Position numbers and translations under genes: made by a program. From Flavobacteriales bacterium (GTDB lineage: Bacteria > Bacteroidota > Bacteroidia > Flavobacteriales_F > PHOS-HE28), in the NCBI GenBank assembly GCA_023957375.1, contig JAMLHB010000001.1:1086245-1150244 (forward strand): DNA of 64,000 nt, read 5' to 3'. A model generated the notes under the pieces. That model ran no database searches, was not told the DNA's origin, and was given only the letters and a program-made list of their open reading frames with translations. Positions 31,151 through 39,771 of this stretch are shown here, in pieces (positions within the stretch are counted from its first letter, which is position 1; every line of letters begins with the position of its first letter).

Positions 31151-33526
31151 ATGATACGAAAGGCACGCCTCCGGCAGATCACGGAACGGGTGCTCTATTT
31201 CTTCCCGTTCCAGCTGGTGGTGCTTCACTTGAAGAAGAACCACATGATGGTCCTCTCTTGGCTGCTGCTATTCGGGTTCATCACTGAAAGCATCGGCCTG
31301 AAGTACGGCATCCCGTACATCTTCCTCTACCCGGAGTATTTCGGCACGGTGGACATCTGGTCCTTCATGCTGCTGGGGTTCGCACTGGGCGGGTTCATCA
31401 CGGCCTTCAACCTGTTCACCTACATCAGCCATGCCTACCGCTTCCCCTTCGTGGCCACCTTGGCGCGCCCCTTCCTGAAGTTCAACATCAACAACGGGAT
31501 CATCCCCGCAGCCTTCGTGCTCACCTACCTCTGGTGCTCGGCCAAGCTCCAACTGACCAAGGAGCTTGTTTCCGGCCTGGACACGGCGATGCACTTGCTG
31601 GGCTTCCTGGTCGGGATCGGCCTTTTCCTGTTGATCGCCCTGCTCTACTTCACCCGCACCAACACCGATGTGCACAAGGTGCTGGCCAAGGACGGCGACG
31701 CCTTCCGGCCCGAGCCCGTGATGGAGGACATCATTCCGATGGTACCCCCGCTGCGGCAGCAGCAACGCAAGGCAAGCCGGTGGCTGCGGCGCGAGCAGCG
31801 CACGCGCAAATGGCGGGTGGAGACCTACCTCACCTGGCCGCTGCAGATCAAGCTGGCCCGCAGCATCCAGCACTACGACCGCGAACTGCTGCGCGGCGTA
31901 CTGTGGCAGAACCACATCAACGCGAGCATCTTCGAGGTGGTGGCCGTGGTCACCTTCATCGCCTTGGGAGCCTTCAGCACCAGGCCGTTCTTTGCCATCC
32001 CGGCAGGTGCGAGCATCTTCCTGCTGTTCACCATGGCGCTCATGCTCTTCAGTGCGATCGGCAGTTGGGTGAAGGGCTGGGTGGTCACCCTTGGGATCGC
32101 TGTGGTGGTGGTGCTGAACCTGTTGAGCCTGAAAACCCAGGATTTCCTGTATGACACCCAGGCCTACGGAATTGATTACTCCGCCCCGCCGGCCACATAC
32201 ACGCGCGATGTCATCCACGCCATGGCCACCGATGAGCGCACCGCCCAGGAAGATGCCCAGGCCCATCGCGCCACCCTCGAACAATGGCTGCGCAACAACC
32301 AAGAGCTGCCGCATGCCGGGGAAAAGCCGCCCTTGGTGATCATCAACACCAGCGGCGGAGGTTCCCGCGCCATGTTGTGGACCTTCCGCTGCCTGCAAGT
32401 GGCCGACAGCCTGCTCAACGGTCAGCTGATGCAACGCTCAGCCCTGTTGACCGGCAGCAGTGGCGGGTTGATCGGAGCTACCTATTACCGGCAACTGCAT
32501 TTGGCCGCCGACCAAGGAAAACCCGTGGACCCCGACGACCGGCAGCACTTGGAGCGAATGGCGGAGGACCTGTTGAACCCCGTGGCGTTCAGCTTGGTGA
32601 CCAACGACATGTTCATCCGCTACCGCAAGGTGCACGACGGGGGACGGACCTATACACTGGACCGGGGCTATGCCTTCGAGTCGCGCCTGGACGCGCTTAC
32701 CGGTGGGCTGCTGAACATTCGTCTTCGGGACATGGCCGCTGCGGAACGCCGGGCCGAAACGCCCATGCTGGTGCTGAGCCCGGCCATCGTCAACGATGGA
32801 CGGCGCCTGGTGATCAGCGCACTGCCCGCGGCATGGCTCACCAACATCAAGCCCCAAGGGCCGGTACATGCCGAAGTGGAACCGGAAAGCATCGAATTCC
32901 AACGGTTGTTCACCAACCATGACCCCGGCAACCTGAAGCTCACCAGCGCGTTGCGCATGAACGCCACCTTCCCCTACATCACCCCGGTGGTCACCCTGCC
33001 CAGCGCACCCCCCATGCGCGTAATGGACGCCGGCGCACGGGACAACTACGGCTACCGCACCACCTTGGCCTTCCTGCGCACCTACCACGATTGGCTGAAG
33101 GAGAACGTGGGCCGCGTGGTGGTGCTGGTGATCCGGGACAAGCAGCAAGACCTGAAGGTGCAGCCCACCGCTGGCTCGCTGCTTAGCCGGTTGACCGCAC
33201 CGGTGGAAGGCGTATACGACAATTTCATCCGGATCCAGGACCAGGATTTCGACCTGGCGCTGAAGACCGCCGACCTGTGGATGCCGGTACCGTTGGACGT
33301 GGTGGACTTTCCGCTACGGTTCGGAAATGCCGGTGAGATCAGCCTCAGTTGGCACCTCACCGCCGTGGAAAAGCAACGTGTGCTCTCCATGATCGGTTCG
33401 GAGGAAAACCAGCGGGCCTTTGCCGAGCTGCAGCAATTGGTGCTGGGCGAACAAGCGATCAGCGGAGGCCCTGTCCTTGGTGGTATTGGAGCAGCCCCGG
33501 CATCGGGTCCTTCGCCACGGCGGTAA
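31151..33526 (+). CDS. Membrane-bound patatin-like phospholipase
   Basis: Predicted acyl hydrolase (791 aa) anchored in the inner membrane. Residues 1-360 contain about seven or eight membrane segments with a basic cytoplasmic loop (residues 205-240). The C-terminal half is patatin-like: oxyanion-hole motif SGGGSR (401-406), nucleophile Ser437 in GSSGG, and catalytic Asp626 in DAGARDNYG, giving the expected Ser-Asp dyad. Most patatins are soluble or have an outer-membrane barrel, so this multi-pass anchor is less usual. The lipid substrate is unknown. Its last 68 bases overlap the convergent kinase gene. Confidence 0.85.
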   Translation: MIRKARLRQITERVLYFFPFQLVVLHLKKNHMMVLSWLLLFGFITESIGLKYGIPYIFLYPEYFGTVDIWSFMLLGFALGGFITAFNLFTYISHAYRFPFVATLARPFLKFNINNGIIPAAFVLTYLWCSAKLQLTKELVSGLDTAMHLLGFLVGIGLFLLIALLYFTRTNTDVHKVLAKDGDAFRPEPVMEDIIPMVPPLRQQQRKASRWLRREQRTRKWRVETYLTWPLQIKLARSIQHYDRELLRGVLWQNHINASIFEVVAVVTFIALGAFSTRPFFAIPAGASIFLLFTMALMLFSAIGSWVKGWVVTLGIAVVVVLNLLSLKTQDFLYDTQAYGIDYSAPPATYTRDVIHAMATDERTAQEDAQAHRATLEQWLRNNQELPHAGEKPPLVIINTSGGGSRAMLWTFRCLQVADSLLNGQLMQRSALLTGSSGGLIGATYYRQLHLAADQGKPVDPDDRQHLERMAEDLLNPVAFSLVTNDMFIRYRKVHDGGRTYTLDRGYAFESRLDALTGGLLNIRLRDMAAAERRAETPMLVLSPAIVNDGRRLVISALPAAWLTNIKPQGPVHAEVEPESIEFQRLFTNHDPGNLKLTSALRMNATFPYITPVVTLPSAPPMRVMDAGARDNYGYRTTLAFLRTYHDWLKENVGRVVVLVIRDKQQDLKVQPTAGSLLSRLTAPVEGVYDNFIRIQDQDFDLALKTADLWMPVPLDVVDFPLRFGNAGEISLSWHLTAVEKQRVLSMIGSEENQRAFAELQQLVLGEQAISGGPVLGGIGAAPASGPSPRR

Positions 33527-34313
33527 GTTTCATCCCGCGGTGGTCCATGGCCACTTCCAAGAGGTTGCGGAACCCATGGGCCACGGATCCCACGGCGCGC
33601 ACCTCGGCACGCTCGGCCGCCGAAAAGAAGCCGGCGATCAACCGGGAAAGCGCAAAGAAGCGGGAGGCCAGCAGGTCGTGCACATACTGTTCATGCAGGT
33701 GGTTTTGCAGTGTGGCCGTGAAGGAGGCCACATACGCCTGTGCCCCGGTGGGCCCGTGAACCTCCCGAAGGATGCCCGGCAGGTCGGCGCCTTGGGGAAA
33801 CAGTGCACTGCGGAGCGCTTCGGGGACCAGGTCGTACAAGGCATCGCGCAGCAAGTGCTTGCCGATATCGGCCCCGCTGCCTTCATCGCCCAGGATAAAG
33901 CCCAGGGAAGGCAACGGCGTGTACAGCTGGTGGCCATCATAATACCCGGTGTTCATGCCGGTTCCCAGGATGAGCGCAAGGCCGCGCTCCGCGCCGTAGA
34001 GGCTGCGGGCAGCCCCCAATAGGTCGGTTTCCACCTGCACCAATGCGTGCGGCCACACGGCTTCCAAGGCTTCCCGCATGCGCTGGGCCCGTTGCCGATG
34101 GCCGCATCCCGCACCGTATGCCACCACCTCCAAAGGTTTGCCGTCAACCTTGGTGCCTACAGCCAGCTTGGCCAGTGCATGCTGCAAGGCGGCCGGATCA
34201 CCAGTTGATGGGTTGAACCCAGGCAGGGCTTGTGCCGCCACTTCCTGCCGATCGCGGTCGATCACGGCCCACCGTGAACTGCTGCCACCGATATCGCCGA
34301 TGAGCAATGCCAT
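33459..34313 (-). CDS. BadF/BadG-type ATPase, N-acetylglucosamine kinase-like
   Basis: Sugar-kinase/actin-fold ATPase (284 aa). MALLIGDIGGSSSRWAVID is the phosphate-1 loop, LILGTGMNTGYYDG the phosphate-2 region, and GFILGDEGSGADIGKHLLRDAL the highly conserved block of GlcNAc kinase-like BadF proteins. Bacteroidetes versions are thought to phosphorylate amino sugars from cell-wall recycling, which would fit the NagZ fusion in this window; that link is inferred. It lies 33 bases downstream of the LuxR-type regulator gene, probably cotranscribed. Confidence 0.85.
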   Translation of the reverse strand: MALLIGDIGGSSSRWAVIDRDRQEVAAQALPGFNPSTGDPAALQHALAKLAVGTKVDGKPLEVVAYGAGCGHRQRAQRMREALEAVWPHALVQVETDLLGAARSLYGAERGLALILGTGMNTGYYDGHQLYTPLPSLGFILGDEGSGADIGKHLLRDALYDLVPEALRSALFPQGADLPGILREVHGPTGAQAYVASFTATLQNHLHEQYVHDLLASRFFALSRLIAGFFSAAERAEVRAVGSVAHGFRNLLEVAMDHRGMKLTAVAKDPMPGLLQYHQGQGLR

Positions 34314-34346
34314 GTTATGCCACGGCTTGGTGCGCTCCTTTGTCGA

Positions 34347-35021
34347 TCAAGCGTTGAACACGAACTTGTTCGGGCTCACCAAGCCTTTCTTTACCGCATA
34401 AAGGACCAAGGCGGCCGTATTGTTCACGCCCAACTTCTGCATGATGTTCCTGCGGTGGGTGGTAATGGTATGGGCGCTTAGGCAAAGTTGCTCCGCAATA
34501 CGGGTATAGGAATACCCCTCGGCGATCAGCCCGATGATCTCCGCCTCGCGCCCGCTGAGGGTGACCGGTGCGCAATCCAGCGCCTCGCCGAAGAGGTTGT
34601 CCACGTCCAAGGAGGCCTCGCGGATGGCACGCAGGATCTTCCCGCAGAAAAACTTCTGCCCGTCGCCCGTGTGCAGCACCGCATCGATGATCTCCTCCCG
34701 TCCGCAATCCTTCTTGATGTAGCTGCACACCCCCGCGCGCAAGGCGTTCATCAGCGCGGACTGCGACGGGCTGGGCGTGATGGCGATGAAGCGGGTGCGG
34801 GGATTGCGCCGCAGGGCGTCGCGCACCGCTTCGGCCCCGAACCCGTCCGAGGTATGGTCGATCAATACCACGTCCGGCTGCAGTTCGGGGATCATCCGCA
34901 ACATGGCCGCCGTGTCGCACGCCTCACCGACAATGGCAATGCGGGCTACCGGTTCCAATATCCCGCGCAACCCCACCCGCGCGATCTCGCTCTTGTCCGC
35001 GATCAATGTCCGTACTGCCAT
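34347..35021 (-). CDS. NarL/LuxR-type response regulator
   Basis: DNA-binding response regulator (224 aa). The receiver domain (1-125) has LIADKSEIARVGLRGIL, phospho-acceptor Asp55 in DVVLIDHTSDG and the conserved Lys in CSYIKKDC. The LuxR helix-turn-helix (about 150-215) reads LSGREAEIIGLIAEGYSYTRIAEQLCLSAHTITTHRRNI. The first acidic pair of the receiver is D8-K9 instead of DD, so phosphorylation could be weakened. CATATTTG (minus strand, 35041-35048) is a near-consensus -7 element. No sensor kinase is adjacent, so its signal is unknown. Confidence 0.9.
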   Translation of the reverse strand: MAVRTLIADKSEIARVGLRGILEPVARIAIVGEACDTAAMLRMIPELQPDVVLIDHTSDGFGAEAVRDALRRNPRTRFIAITPSPSQSALMNALRAGVCSYIKKDCGREEIIDAVLHTGDGQKFFCGKILRAIREASLDVDNLFGEALDCAPVTLSGREAEIIGLIAEGYSYTRIAEQLCLSAHTITTHRRNIMQKLGVNNTAALVLYAVKKGLVSPNKFVFNA

Positions 35022-35204
35022 CCCTTGTTTAGAATGATCCCAAATATGCCGCTAATGTACATGATGCCAGTGACATCCGGGCCATGGCCAAGCGTCATCC
35101 CTGTCCATGGCAGCATCCAACCTTCCACTCCCCGGGCAGCGCCCTAAGACCGGCCCGTTGTTCACACCCCGGCTTGCACTGGCTGCCCGGGCCGTGTGCG
35201 CCCA

Positions 35205-36131
35205 TCAATCGGCGTGGTGCACGGGCCCCACCTGGAACGTGCACCCTTCGCAAGCCATCAGGGTATTGGGGAATATGGCTGCCGCCTCGTTATACAGGAC
35301 CTGCACATCCTTGTAGCGTGAGCTGAAATGACCGAGCAGGAGCTGTCCCGCCCCGGCCTCGCGCGCGATGGTGGCAGCCTGCCCGGCCGTGCTGTGCATG
35401 GTTTCCTTGGCACGGTCCGCCAACGCCGCTGCGAAGGTGGCCTCGTGGTAGAGCAGGTCCACCCCATGCAGGAAGGGCACCAGCTCCGGCAGGAAGGCCG
35501 TGTCTGAGCAGTAGGCATAGCTACGCTGCTTGGGCGGAGGGGCGGTCAACTGTTCATTGGGCACCACACCGCCGCCGGGTAAAACCAAGTCCTGCCCCAT
35601 CTTCACCGCTTGGCGTGCATAGTGGGGGATCAGTTCCACCTTTTCCTTGATCAACTTGCGGGGCAGGCCTGCTTCGCGGAAGAGAAAGCCGGTGCTGTCG
35701 ATCCGGTGTTTGAGCGCCAGTTCCGCCACCTCCACACGGTCGTCCTGGAAGACCAAGGCGCCGCTTCGATGCTCCAATGGATGGAACTTCAGGGGAAACC
35801 GCAGGAAGGTGCCCGAAACGCGCAATTGCAGGTCGATCACCTGCCGCAGGTCAGCGGGCCCGTGCACGTCCAATGGCGCGGTGCGCCCCTGCAGGTGCAT
35901 GCTGCTGATCAGGCCCATGAGGCCCAGGTAGTGATCGCCGTGCAAATGGCTGATCATCACGCGGGCAATGCGGCCCATGTTCACCTGGGCCATGCGCAGG
36001 CGCTCTTGGGTGCCCTCCCCGCAATCGATCAGGAACAGGCGCTCATGCACGTTGAGCAACTGCGCCGAGGGGTAGCGCCCCCTGGCGGGCAGTGCCGCAC
36101 CCGTGCCCAGCGTGGTCACTTCAAAGCGCAT
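35205..36131 (-). CDS. rnz: Ribonuclease Z
   Basis: tRNA 3' processing endonuclease of the metallo-beta-lactamase fold, cytoplasmic. The metal-binding motif HLHGDH (His62, His64, Asp66, His67) follows RVMISH; further marks are FLIDCGEGTQERLR, YCSDTAF, DLLYHEATF and LLLGHFSSRYKD. 308 residues is the normal short form. The ATG at 36131 (MRFEVTTLGTGAALPARGRYPS) matches family N-termini; the frame is open further upstream but unlike the family. It lies downstream of the T9SS cargo gene, with a terminator-like hairpin in between. Confidence 0.95.
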   Translation of the reverse strand: MRFEVTTLGTGAALPARGRYPSAQLLNVHERLFLIDCGEGTQERLRMAQVNMGRIARVMISHLHGDHYLGLMGLISSMHLQGRTAPLDVHGPADLRQVIDLQLRVSGTFLRFPLKFHPLEHRSGALVFQDDRVEVAELALKHRIDSTGFLFREAGLPRKLIKEKVELIPHYARQAVKMGQDLVLPGGGVVPNEQLTAPPPKQRSYAYCSDTAFLPELVPFLHGVDLLYHEATFAAALADRAKETMHSTAGQAATIAREAGAGQLLLGHFSSRYKDVQVLYNEAAAIFPNTLMACEGCTFQVGPVHHAD

Positions 36132-36145
36132 CGGCCATGGAATTG

Positions 36146-36173
36146 AAAAGCCCCCGCTGGCACGGAGGCTTTT
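36146..36173 (-). terminator. Hairpin between T9SS cargo gene and rnz
   Basis: AAAAGCC at one end pairs with GGCTTTT at the other, with extra internal pairing (CC with GG). The minus-strand reading ends in GGCTTTT. It lies 21 bases after the stop of the T9SS cargo gene and could act in both directions. Confidence 0.6.
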
Positions 36174-36193
36174 CCAGTGGGATCGGGGCCATC

Positions 36194-36949
36194 TCAACGG
36201 TTCACCATCATGCGGCCGGTGTAGTTGCTCTCGGGCGCTTCGACGCGGTAGATGTAAATGCCGTTCTCCAACCCGGCAGGCTCGAAGGGCACGCGGTTCA
36301 ACCCCGCCTTGCCCTGCACCGTCCGGCTCCACATCTTTTCGCCCACCAAGTTGTACACCTTCACTTTCACCGGTGCCGACTTGGAGAGCGAGAATTCGAT
36401 ATTGGTCCGTTCAACGAACGGGTTGGGCACATTTTGCACGCGGCCCAGCTTGGCCGGGGTCACATCCCCCATGCCCGTGGTGTTGTCGCCAACCACAATG
36501 CGGTATCCGGTGAACGAGACCGGGTATTGCTGGGTTCCGCCCAATTGGAAATAGCCCACCACCTGGATCGTGATGTTGAAGGTGCCGGTTTGCGTGGGCG
36601 TGCCCTCCAGCAGGGCGCAGCCCACCTGCCCCGTGATGTACGTGCAAGGGCCGTTGGTTTGCGAATTGCAAACCGCGGTGATGCCCGGTGGCAAGCCGTT
36701 CACCTGTGCCAAGGCCACGGAATCCACCGTGATACCCGAAAGGCCGGGAACGATCAAGCCGGCATCCGATGGCACCAGGATCTGCAGCGTGTCCGAGTAG
36801 AACACGCCCTGCATTCCACTGCTGAAATTGGTGATGGTGTCGGGCCAAACGCCGTACACGCTGTCCGCATACATGCTGTTGGGCACGCACTGGGCAAAAC
36901 CGAGGGATCCAATAGCGGCGCAACCGGCCAGGAGTAGTGTTCTCAACAT
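36194..36949 (-). CDS. Secreted protein with C-terminal T9SS type A sorting domain
   Basis: Exported protein of 251 residues. A signal peptide (LLLAGCAAIGSLGFA, cut before QCVPN) is followed by a compact beta-rich domain rich in Thr, Gly and Ser (20-165). The C-terminal 80 residues are a T9SS type A sorting domain: NVPNPFVERTNIEFSLSKSAPVKVKVYNLVGE and GLENGIYIYRVEAPESNYTGRMMVNR. The mature domain resembles a putative Ig-like or Por-secretion cargo. ATG at 36949 is 5 bases after the STAS gene stop, so the two are cotranscribed. T9SS machinery genes other than Gld-like ones are not in the window. Confidence 0.87.
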   Translation of the reverse strand: MLRTLLLAGCAAIGSLGFAQCVPNSMYADSVYGVWPDTITNFSSGMQGVFYSDTLQILVPSDAGLIVPGLSGITVDSVALAQVNGLPPGITAVCNSQTNGPCTYITGQVGCALLEGTPTQTGTFNITIQVVGYFQLGGTQQYPVSFTGYRIVVGDNTTGMGDVTPAKLGRVQNVPNPFVERTNIEFSLSKSAPVKVKVYNLVGEKMWSRTVQGKAGLNRVPFEPAGLENGIYIYRVEAPESNYTGRMMVNR

Positions 36950-36954
36950 GCTTT

Positions 36955-37329
36955 TCAGTTTTCCTTTTTCACGTCCTTCTCGATCTCCTCCATGTACAGC
37001 AGGTCCGTGGCCTCGTTTACCGTGGGTGTGATGGAGAGCACGCTTTCCAATTGGCTGATCTGTATCAGCTTCATCACCGGCTCCTGCAACGCGCAGATCA
37101 CCAAGGTGCCGTTGACCCCCTTGCACAGGCGGTTGGCCACTAACAGCGCGCTGAGGCCGGAGCTGTCGCAATAGCGTGTTTTCGCCAGATCAATGATGAT
37201 GTTGCGCATGCCGGTCTTGTTCAGGTAGACCAGCTCGCTTTTCAACTCCGGCGCACAGGTGGTGTCCAATTTGTCCACGTTGGAAACTACGAGGGCAAAT
37301 TTGTCTTTGGTGGTGATGGTGAAGTTCAT
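36955..37329 (-). CDS. STAS-domain protein (anti-sigma factor antagonist-like)
   Basis: Small STAS protein (124 aa). MNFTITTKDKFALVVSNVDKLDTTCAPEL and IIIDLAKTRYCDSSGLSALLVANRL contain the phosphorylatable Ser in DSSG as in SpoIIAA-like antagonists. The C-terminal 25 residues (TDLLYMEEIEKDVKKEN) form a charged helix beyond the usual domain. No RsbW-like kinase is nearby. ATG at 37329 follows a perfect -7 element. It is the first gene of a two-gene unit with the T9SS cargo gene. Confidence 0.87.
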   Translation of the reverse strand: MNFTITTKDKFALVVSNVDKLDTTCAPELKSELVYLNKTGMRNIIIDLAKTRYCDSSGLSALLVANRLCKGVNGTLVICALQEPVMKLIQISQLESVLSITPTVNEATDLLYMEEIEKDVKKEN

Positions 37330-37356
37330 GTGCGTTGCCTTTTCAAGCACTGCGGT

Positions 37357-37364
37357 CAAAGATA
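37357..37364 (-). promoter_or_regulatory. -7 promoter element of the STAS/T9SS-cargo unit
   Basis: The minus strand reads TATCTTTG, a perfect TAnnTTTG match, 27 bases before the STAS ATG at 37329. Confidence 0.6.
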
Positions 37365-37436
37365 ATCAGGCTTGGATACCGCAACCCGGCGCGCATGTGA
37401 AATTTTCACCATGTGTCCGATCATAAGATCTTCCGC

Positions 37437-38390
37437 TCAACCCTTGGCAGTGCGGTCCATGCCGCCGGCCAGCAGGAACAGCACCGCCATCCGCACGGCC
37501 ACGCCATTCTCCACCTGTTCCAAAATGATGCTGTTGCCGCCATCGGCCACCTCGCTGGTGATCTCCACACCGCGGTTGATGGGGCCCGGGTGCATGATCA
37601 CCGGTTGCTTTCCCACGGCCTCCAAGCGTTTGCGGTCAAGTCCGAAGAGTTGGCTGTATTCCCGAAGGGAGGGGAAATAGGCCAATCCGTCGCCTGCTTG
37701 GCGTTCCAGCTGGATGCGGAGCATGTTGGCCACATCGCACCAGCGCAGGGCTTCGTTCAGGTCGTGGGACACCAGCACGCCCAGTTCCCTGGCATGGCGG
37801 GGCATCAGGGTGGTGGGCCCGCAAAGCATCACCTCGGCACCCAGCTTGCGCAGGCATATCACGTTGGAGAGGGCTACGCGCGAGTGCAGGATGTCGCCCA
37901 CAATAGCCACTTTCACCCCTTTCACACGTCCCAATTTTTCGCGGATGCTGTAGGCGTCCAGCAAGGCCTGCGTGGGGTGCTCGTGCGTGCCGTCACCGGC
38001 GTTCACGATGCGCGCCTGCACATGGCGGCTCAGGAAAATGCACGCTCCCGGGTCGGGGTGGCGCATCACCACCATGTCCACCTTCATCGAGAGAATGTTG
38101 TTCACGGTATCCACCAGGGTTTCACCTTTTTTGGTGCTGCTGGTGCTGCTGCTGAAGTTCACCACGTCGGCGCTCAATCGCTTTTCCGCCAGCTCGAAGC
38201 TGATGCGTGTGCGGGTGCTGTTCTCGAAGAAGAGGTTGGCGATGGTGATGTCGCGCAGGGACGGCACCTTCTTGATGGGCCGCGAGAGCACCTCCTTGAA
38301 CCCGTCGGCGGTCCGGAAGATCAGCTCCATGTCGGCGGCCGAGAGGTCGTCGATCCCCAGCAAGTGCCGCGTGCCCAACACCTCGCTCAT
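37437..38390 (-). CDS. pyrB: Aspartate carbamoyltransferase catalytic subunit
   Basis: Pyrimidine synthesis: joins carbamoyl phosphate and aspartate to N-carbamoyl-aspartate. 317 residues, normal. Carbamoyl-phosphate loop FFENSTRTRISFELAEKRL (STRTR at residues 58-62), DGTHEHPTQALLDAY (HPTQ 138-141), VAIVGDILHSRVALSN and VIMHPGPINRGVEI are all in place. The ATG at 38390 overlaps the pyrR stop by four bases, so the two form a coupled pyrRB unit. No regulatory-subunit gene (pyrI) follows, so it is probably the unregulated trimer. Confidence 0.97.
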   Translation of the reverse strand: MSEVLGTRHLLGIDDLSAADMELIFRTADGFKEVLSRPIKKVPSLRDITIANLFFENSTRTRISFELAEKRLSADVVNFSSSTSSTKKGETLVDTVNNILSMKVDMVVMRHPDPGACIFLSRHVQARIVNAGDGTHEHPTQALLDAYSIREKLGRVKGVKVAIVGDILHSRVALSNVICLRKLGAEVMLCGPTTLMPRHARELGVLVSHDLNEALRWCDVANMLRIQLERQAGDGLAYFPSLREYSQLFGLDRKRLEAVGKQPVIMHPGPINRGVEITSEVADGGNSIILEQVENGVAVRMAVLFLLAGGMDRTAKG

Positions 38391-38932
38391 GGGGTAGTTC
38401 GTTGAAGCAGGACGCGGTCGACCCCGTCGCTTTCCTGCCATTCCACACTTACGCGCTGGCCCGCCAGGCTGTCCACATAGCGGCCCACATAATCCGGCTG
38501 GATGGGCAGTTCGCGGTTGAAGCGCCGGTCCACGAACACCATCAGTTCCACCGAGCGGGGTCGGCCGAAGGCCAGCAGGGCATCCAGTCCTGCACGGATG
38601 CTGCGCCCGGTGAAGAGCACATCGTCGATCAACACCACGCGGCGGTCCTCCACGCTGAAATCCAGGTCGGTGGTGGCCGGGATGGCGGTTACCGCCCGTT
38701 GGCGGAAATCGTCGCGGTGGAAGGTGATGTCCAATTCGCCGTAGGCCACTTGTTTTTCACCCGTGATGCGCAGCAGTTCCCGCCGAAGGCGGCGGGCGAA
38801 GAATACGCCGCGTGGCTGCAGGCCCACCAAGGCCGTGCCGCCCAAATGCCCCCGGTCTTCGATCAGTTGGTGGCACAGGCGCTGCACGGTGAGGTCGAAA
38901 GCCGTGGACTCCAGGATGGTGAGCGCCTGCAT
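38387..38932 (-). CDS. pyrR: Bifunctional pyr operon regulator / uracil phosphoribosyltransferase PyrR
   Basis: Member of the PyrR phosphoribosyltransferase family (181 aa). The PRPP loop VVLIDDVLFTGRSIRAGLDAL (residues 99-119) and GLQPRGVFFARRL are typical; FVDRRFNRELPIQPDYVGR is a PyrR mark. In Firmicutes PyrR attenuates pyr transcription by binding a leader RNA. Here the -7-like element TATCTTCG (minus, 38939-38946) ends 6 bases before the ATG, leaving no room for an attenuator leader. So enzymatic or other regulatory use is more likely. Confidence 0.93.
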   Translation of the reverse strand: MQALTILESTAFDLTVQRLCHQLIEDRGHLGGTALVGLQPRGVFFARRLRRELLRITGEKQVAYGELDITFHRDDFRQRAVTAIPATTDLDFSVEDRRVVLIDDVLFTGRSIRAGLDALLAFGRPRSVELMVFVDRRFNRELPIQPDYVGRYVDSLAGQRVSVEWQESDGVDRVLLQRTTP

Positions 38933-39085
38933 CGGCGGCGAAGATACGGGGGCGGGCAATTGGTGCGCGGACGGGTATGCTGCACGCGGCCGAGCGGAAA
39001 ACGGGCCTTGGCGGGGCAGGGCCATCGGGTCTAACGCGCTCTGCGGGCGCGGCTTCCAATAGAATTCAAACCACGGATGGACACT

Positions 39086-39147
39086 GATGAACACGGATCA
39101 CGGACCCATCTACCAAGGAAAGCTACCTTCCCCGATCCGTGTTCATC
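39086..39147. repeat. Inverted repeat between pyrR and the tyrosine phosphatase
   Basis: 14-base perfect inverted arms GATGAACACGGATC (39086-39099) and its complement (39134-39147), inside a wider sequence ACGGATG...CATCCGT. This is the common intergenic 'gatgaacacggat' type of repeat. The rest of the 353-base gap 38933-39285 holds the pyrR promoter at its left end and nothing else I can name. Confidence 0.6.
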
Positions 39148-39285
39148 CGTCTGGACTGTGCCTTTGCGAAGCCTTCGGCGAAGCGAGGTACGTAGTTCAA
39201 GTCAGTGTGTGAATGTGCCGCCAGGTGCGTGGATAAGACCCGATAACCCTGGCGGGGTTCCGGGGGAAATGCGGTTCTTTGCGCC

Positions 39286-39771
39286 ATGGTCTCCCCTTCT
39301 TCGCACAAAAAGGTGCTGCTGGTTTGCTTGGGCAACATCTGCCGTTCACCCATGGCAGAAGGCCTGTTGCGCCACCTGGCGGCACAGCGCGGCCTGCACA
39401 TAGAGACCGATTCTGCCGGCACCGGTAGCGGACACATCGGGGAAGCACCCGACCCCCGCGCCCAAGCCGAGATGCGCAAGCATGGGATGGACATCAGCGA
39501 CTTGCGCGCCCGCCGTTTGGTCCGCACCGATCTTGAACGGTTCGACCTGCTGCTGGCCATGGACCACCACAACATGGCGGACATGCTCAAGCTGGCACCT
39601 TCCCCCGCCCTGGCCGGCAAGGTGCGCCTGATGCTCGACTGGTCCCCGGGCCACGCCGGCGGCGATGTGCCCGATCCGTGGTACGGCGGCAGCGCGGACT
39701 TCGCTGAAGTCTTCCGGTTGCTGGAAGAGGCGGTAGGCGCCTTGGTGGATGAGCTGGCCCATGACATCTAA
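39286..39771 (+). CDS. Low molecular weight protein-tyrosine phosphatase
   Basis: Cytoplasmic phosphatase (161 aa). The P-loop CLGNICRS (Cys14 nucleophile, Arg20) follows VLLV, and the general-acid Asp lies in DVPDPWYGG. Family members dephosphorylate tyrosine kinases that control polysaccharide production, or arsenate in related types; the DPWYGG ending favours the protein phosphatase. ATG at 39286. Its end overlaps the RsmI-like gene by 11 bases. Confidence 0.93.
   Translation: MVSPSSHKKVLLVCLGNICRSPMAEGLLRHLAAQRGLHIETDSAGTGSGHIGEAPDPRAQAEMRKHGMDISDLRARRLVRTDLERFDLLLAMDHHNMADMLKLAPSPALAGKVRLMLDWSPGHAGGDVPDPWYGGSADFAEVFRLLEEAVGALVDELAHDI

Noticed and set aside
35205-36332. Longer rnz reading frame starting at 36332
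   Set aside because: The extra 67 residues run through the terminator-like hairpin and the T9SS cargo gene and are unlike RNase Z; the ATG at 36131 fits the family.
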